A stretch of DNA of 64,000 nucleotides from Chryseobacterium antibioticum (lineage in GTDB: Bacteria > Bacteroidota > Bacteroidia > Flavobacteriales > Weeksellaceae): assembly GCF_012927325.1 (NCBI RefSeq), contig NZ_JABBGI010000010.1, forward strand, positions 1-64,000. The letters run 5' to 3'. Positions within the stretch are counted from its first letter, which is position 1; each line of letters starts with the position of its first letter. The position numbers were made by a program, and so were the translations under genes. Positions 63,020 through 64,000 of this stretch are shown here, piece by piece. A model generated the notes under the pieces. That model saw nothing but the letters and a program-made list of their open reading frames with translations. It searched no databases and was not told the origin of the DNA.

Positions 63020-64000
63020 ATGTATAAAAAAAAATATTGGTTTATTTTCTGCTTTTTCCTATTTCAATTTTTCTACCCGCAACAGCAAGAAATTGAAAGA
63101 ATTAATTTTCTTTTACAGCGATCGGATGAATACGCCTTAAAAGATGACCTAAAATCAATGCAGCTTGCCAAAAAAGCCAGCTCAATTGCTGAACGGACCG
63201 GGAATTCATTAAAAATTGCTGAAACGTACTTGTATATGGCTAAGTGTTTAGAACATTTGAACTCTCACAAAGAAAGTCTTGATTATATTGAAAAAGGATT
63301 AAGACTGAAAGCAACAGTCAATAATGATTTGTTAAAGGCAGCTTTTAAGGAAATAAAGGCAGCCAATTATCGTGTACTAGGTTTAGAAGATCAGGAACTT
63401 CAAGAATATTTTGAAATCATCAACTTGCTTTCAAAGAAGGAAAATTTAAATTCCAAACTATCATTTTCAAGAACTTTAAATTCCAAACTTTTATTTTCAA
63501 GAACCAATGCAAGAATCGCTAATTTTTATTTGGATAAAAAAAATTATGATGAAGCAACTCAATTTATAAATAATTCAATACGTATACATGAAACATTTAA
63601 TCACCAAAATAATTGGGATGGTATATCCGATATCTATCTCGTAAAGGGGTACATTTACTTGGGGGACAAAAAAGAAGATTCTGCGTACATCTATTTTAAT
63701 AAAGCGTACAATATATTGGAGAAAGAAAATCAATGTAAATATCAAACATTTTATGCTATTGCGGAATATTATTTAACAAAAAAAGAGTATCAAAAAGCTT
63801 TGGATTGTTTTATAAAATCTTTAGATGAAATGAAAAAGTTTAAAGTGGTTGACATTCTTTCTTCTAGTGACATTAATAAACAAATATCTGAAACATATCG
63901 TATTATTGGCGATAAAGAGAAAGAAAAAATATACCTTGAAGAATACTACAAAGAAGAAAAAAAATTTAGAGAGTCAAAAAAGGTAAATATCCAGGCTGTT
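63020..64000 (+). CDS. TPR-repeat regulatory protein (partial, cut by window end)
   Basis: An open frame of at least 327 codons that runs off the window. It has a hydrophobic start that is probably a signal or membrane anchor (MYKKKYWFIFCFFLFQFFYP) and then helical TPR-like units (LQRSDEYALKDDLKSMQLAK, then NFYLDKKNYDEATQFINNSI, then YLTKKEYQKALDCFIKSL). This architecture is that of the flavobacterial TPR proteins that end in an AraC or LuxR HTH; the end is not visible here. An exact-frame 30-bp duplication adds ten residues (NSKLSFSRTL / NSKLLFSRTN) at 63445-63504. Confidence 0.8.
   Translation, partial: MYKKKYWFIFCFFLFQFFYPQQQEIERINFLLQRSDEYALKDDLKSMQLAKKASSIAERTGNSLKIAETYLYMAKCLEHLNSHKESLDYIEKGLRLKATVNNDLLKAAFKEIKAANYRVLGLEDQELQEYFEIINLLSKKENLNSKLSFSRTLNSKLLFSRTNARIANFYLDKKNYDEATQFINNSIRIHETFNHQNNWDGISDIYLVKGYIYLGDKKEDSAYIYFNKAYNILEKENQCKYQTFYAIAEYYLTKKEYQKALDCFIKSLDEMKKFKVVDILSSSDINKQISETYRIIGDKEKEKIYLEEYYKEEKKFRESKKVNIQAV
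63445..63504 (+). repeat. 30-bp tandem duplication inside the TPR gene
   Basis: Two 30-bp copies differ at two bases and keep the reading frame, inserting ten near-identical residues between TPR helices. Confidence 0.85.

Overview
This window looks like a chromosomal segment of a flavobacterium, most probably Chryseobacterium or a close relative. The evidence is the low-GC sequence, the many Bacteroidetes-type promoter boxes (TAnnTTTG) upstream of genes, the absence of Shine-Dalgarno sites, a histone H1-like small protein, a zeaxanthin-type carotenoid operon, GG-motif bacteriocin-like peptides and a long (about 1410 aa) type II-C Cas9 with 47-bp repeats. The genus is inferred; the sequence does not state it.

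Layout. 0.1-3.2 kb: two reductases overlapping by ATGA and a membrane-anchored AraC regulator. 3.2-8.9 kb: a minus-strand operon parE - small membrane protein - parC - rhomboid - AraC regulator. 8.9-9.4 kb: remnant of a two-component propeller gene beside GC-rich palindromes. 9.4-23.6 kb: housekeeping and accessory genes (DUF2867 protein, aminotransferase, cardiolipin synthase, SDR/AraC pair, two bacteriocin-like peptides, ychF, ferritin, GHL10 lipoprotein, typA, a beta-helix protein, DUF1294). 23.6-24.9 kb: a doubly frameshifted GIY-YIG gene flanked by REP-like palindromes, then a YceI lipoprotein.

25.1-33.7 kb is a complete type II-C CRISPR-Cas locus: a 32-repeat/31-spacer array read on the plus strand, convergent cas9-cas1-cas2 on the minus strand, and a 700-bp regulatory region upstream of cas9. 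That region holds the tracrRNA, a tandemly duplicated divergent-promoter module, and a 17-nt half-repeat fused directly to an intrinsic terminator. The 11 nt just 5' of the half-repeat are identical to a sequence across the predicted cas9 start sites in both promoter copies, followed in both by NNAAAT. This is the architecture expected of an autoregulatory guide RNA (functionally like S. pyogenes tracr-L or Francisella scaRNA) that would let Cas9 bind without cutting its own promoter. It is the most exciting item in the window and I know of no description of it in a flavobacterial II-C locus.

33.7-45.6 kb: tex, a HAD phosphatase, a frameshifted RDD protein, an M28 peptidase, the histone-like gene, a MocR regulator divergent from a GNAT gene, an AraC regulator with a Bcr/CflA efflux pump, and a GT14 glycosyltransferase. 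45.8-52.9 kb: a tight operon MarR-crtI-crtB-SRPBCC-crtZ-lycopene cyclase-photolyase, followed by hemH; it links carotenoid pigment, light-dependent DNA repair and heme synthesis. 53.3-64 kb: an AsmA-like giant protein, a small orphan, secreted RidA, a class C beta-lactamase-like lipoprotein, the oxidative pentose phosphate operon gnd-zwf-pgl, and the start of a TPR protein cut by the window edge. No rRNA or tRNA gene was seen.
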